Shown here: piece by piece, positions 62,335 to 64,000 of the stretch
How positions within the stretch are numbered: position 1 is the stretch's first letter
How the letters are laid out: each line of letters opens with the position of its first letter
DNA from: Roseiconus lacunae
GTDB taxonomy: Bacteria; Planctomycetota; Planctomycetia; Pirellulales; Pirellulaceae
Reading direction: 5' to 3'
Assembly: GCF_008312935.1 (NCBI RefSeq)
Contig: NZ_VSZO01000012.1
Location: forward strand, 434,001 to 498,000
DNA length: 64,000 nucleotides
Notes under the pieces: model-generated
The model's input: only the letters and a program-made list of their open reading frames with translations
Told to the model about the DNA's origin: nothing
The model's database searches: none
Program-made: the position numbers and the translations under genes

Positions 62335-64000
62335 ATGGCGAACAAGATGGTCTATTACTTCGGTAAGACAAAAACCGAAGGCAAAGGTAAAGCGAAAGAC
62401 CTCCTCGGCGGCAAAGGCCTTAATCTGGCCGAAATGACCTCAATCGGTCTTCCCGTGCCTCCAGGATTCACGATCACCACCGAAGTTTGCGACCAGTACT
62501 ACCAGGCTGGCGAGCAACTGCCGTCCGGTCTGATGGACGAAGTCGGCAAAGCGGTCAAGAAGCTAGAAAAAGAACTGAGCAAGAAGTTCGGCGACAACGA
62601 CAATCCGTTGCTCGTTAGCGTCCGCAGTGGTGCGGCCGTCAGTATGCCCGGGATGATGAACACGATCCTGAACCTGGGCCTGAACGACGCGGCCACCGAA
62701 GGCTTGGCCAAAGCGACCAAGAACGAGCGTTTCGCGTACGACGCCTATCGCCGACTGATCAATATGTTCGGCGACGTAGTGATGGGCATGGACCATCACA
62801 TGTTTGAAAAAGCGTTCGACAAGATCAAGAAAAAGTACAAGGTCGAAGATGACACCGAAGTCCCCGCCGAAGGACTGAAGGAACTTTGCGAAGCGTACAA
62901 AGACGTCTTCCGCAAACACACCGGCGAAGACTTCCCTCAAGACCCGTTCGCACAACTGGAACTGGCCATCAAGGCAGTCTTTGGTTCGTGGAATACCGAA
63001 CGGGCGGTCAAGTACCGCGAGATCGAGAACATCCGCCACTTGGTCGGCACCGCCGTCAACGTCCAGTCGATGGTCTACGGCAACATGGGCGAAGACTCCG
63101 GAACCGGCGTCGCGTTCACCCGGAACCCCAACACCGGTGAAAACAAGTTCTACGGCGAATTTTTGATCAACGCCCAAGGTGAAGACGTCGTCGCCGGGAT
63201 CCGCACCCCGCAACCGGTCGCGGAAATGCCCAAGTGGAACCGAGCGATCCACAAGCAGCTTCTTGAAATCAAGAAGACCCTGGAAGACCACTACACCGAG
63301 ATGCAGGACATCGAGTTCACGATCGAACGCGGTGAACTGTTCATGCTTCAGACCCGAACCGGTAAACGAACCGGGATCGCGGCCGTTAAGATCGCTTGTG
63401 ACCTCGTCAAAGAAGGTTTGATCGACGAGAAAGAAGCGGTCATGCGAGTTCCGCCGAACGCGCTAACGCAACTGCTGCTACCGAGCTTTAAAACCACCGC
63501 TCGTAACGCCGCCGAAGTACTTTGCAAAGGCATCAACGCGTCGCCGGGTGCCGCCGTCGGTCAACTTGCGTTCACCGCCGAAGAAGCTCGTGAACGTAAA
63601 GACGCCGGCGAAAGCATCATCCTCGTTCGCCGCGAAACCAGCCCCGAAGACGTCGACGGCATGAGCGCTGCCGTCGGTATTTTGACCAGCACCGGTGGTG
63701 CGACCAGCCATGCCGCTGTTGTCGCTCGCGGCTGGGGTAAATGCTGTGTCGCCGGTGCCGGTGACGTTCACATCGACGAAAAAACCAAGAAGATCAAGGT
63801 CAACGGCAAGACCTTGGGCCCCAAAGACACGATCAGCCTGGACGGCACCACCGGTGAAGTCATGCTCGGCTCGGTCGAGACCCAAGAGCCAAAGCTCTCC
63901 GGTGACTTCGCCAAGCTGATGAAGTGGGCCGATCAATACCGCACCTTGGCCGTTCGCACCAACGCGGACTCGCCCGCCGACAGCAAACGTGCTCGCGACT
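62335..64000 (+). CDS. ppdK: Pyruvate phosphate dikinase (5' part, runs off the window)
   Basis: The first 555 residues of pyruvate phosphate dikinase, which interconverts pyruvate, ATP and phosphate with phosphoenolpyruvate, AMP and pyrophosphate. The ATG at 62335 starts MANKMVYYFGKTKTEGK. The nucleotide-binding domain (KDLLGGKGLNLAEMTSIGLP, SVRSGAAVSMPGMMNT) is followed by the phosphohistidine domain, where GGATSHAAVVARGWGK carries the catalytic His at about residue 458. The C-terminal PEP-binding barrel lies beyond the window. Confidence 0.96.
   Translation, partial: MANKMVYYFGKTKTEGKGKAKDLLGGKGLNLAEMTSIGLPVPPGFTITTEVCDQYYQAGEQLPSGLMDEVGKAVKKLEKELSKKFGDNDNPLLVSVRSGAAVSMPGMMNTILNLGLNDAATEGLAKATKNERFAYDAYRRLINMFGDVVMGMDHHMFEKAFDKIKKKYKVEDDTEVPAEGLKELCEAYKDVFRKHTGEDFPQDPFAQLELAIKAVFGSWNTERAVKYREIENIRHLVGTAVNVQSMVYGNMGEDSGTGVAFTRNPNTGENKFYGEFLINAQGEDVVAGIRTPQPVAEMPKWNRAIHKQLLEIKKTLEDHYTEMQDIEFTIERGELFMLQTRTGKRTGIAAVKIACDLVKEGLIDEKEAVMRVPPNALTQLLLPSFKTTARNAAEVLCKGINASPGAAVGQLAFTAEEARERKDAGESIILVRRETSPEDVDGMSAAVGILTSTGGATSHAAVVARGWGKCCVAGAGDVHIDEKTKKIKVNGKTLGPKDTISLDGTTGEVMLGSVETQEPKLSGDFAKLMKWADQYRTLAVRTNADSPADSKRARD

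Noticed and set aside
1-64000. CRISPR arrays, tRNA or rRNA genes
   Set aside because: No regularly spaced direct repeats and no cloverleaf with a TTCRA arm in the intergenic regions; nothing to support such features.

Overview
The window reads as a chromosomal segment of a planctomycete, most likely a Rhodopirellula-like member of the Pirellulaceae. The basis is gene content: several ECF sigma factors sitting beside Hanks-type serine/threonine kinases, secreted proteins of no known family, a von Willebrand A protein with an N-terminal membrane anchor, weak or absent Shine-Dalgarno sites, and a eukaryote-like long isoleucyl-tRNA synthetase. This is inference from families, not from a marker gene; no rRNA or tRNA was found.

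Layout. 1-2.3 kb: two secreted proteins of unknown function, the first followed by a strong intrinsic terminator. 2.3-6 kb (minus strand): a tightly overlapping ECF sigma factor - zinc-finger kinase - TPR protein operon. 6.2-9.4 kb: a VWA protein and, convergent to it, a thioredoxin-fold lipoprotein. 9.5-16.9 kb: a second signalling block with an ECF sigma factor, a kinase fused to an extracytoplasmic TAXI-type binding domain, a CHASE4-like histidine kinase and a REC-GGDEF-EAL protein. 16.9-23.5 kb (minus): a histidine-rich heavy-metal efflux operon (secreted Cys/His protein, membrane fusion protein, RND pump, His-rich lipoprotein). 23.7-30.5 kb: a Tat-exported sugar isomerase-like protein, an IS4-family insertion sequence with long inverted repeats, then purN and ileS (minus). 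30.8-33.7 kb: an MlaE-MlaF-MlaD type lipid transport operon. 33.7-35.4 kb: a gene-poor stretch holding what looks like a decayed gene.

35.4-56.4 kb is the dominant feature: a 21-kb, same-strand exopolysaccharide cluster of 18 genes. A BY-kinase/chain-length protein, an initiating sugar-phosphate transferase, a flippase and a polymerase-like protein form a Wzx/Wzy-type pathway. At least eight glycosyltransferases, four left-handed beta-helix acyltransferases and one sulfotransferase would build and decorate the repeat unit, so a sulfated and acylated polymer is the natural prediction. No Wza-type outer-membrane exporter lies in the window.

56.6-58.9 kb is a sensor histidine kinase with a single-domain response regulator (minus). 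59.1-61.9 kb holds cysS-ruvC-ruvA (minus), and the window ends inside ppdK (pyruvate phosphate dikinase, plus strand).

The least expected points are the kinase-TAXI fusion, the frame-hopping decayed gene upstream of the polysaccharide cluster, the outer arms of inverted repeat beyond the IS ends, a hairpin repeat found in two convergent intergenic regions, and the sulfotransferase and acyltransferase-rich polysaccharide locus.
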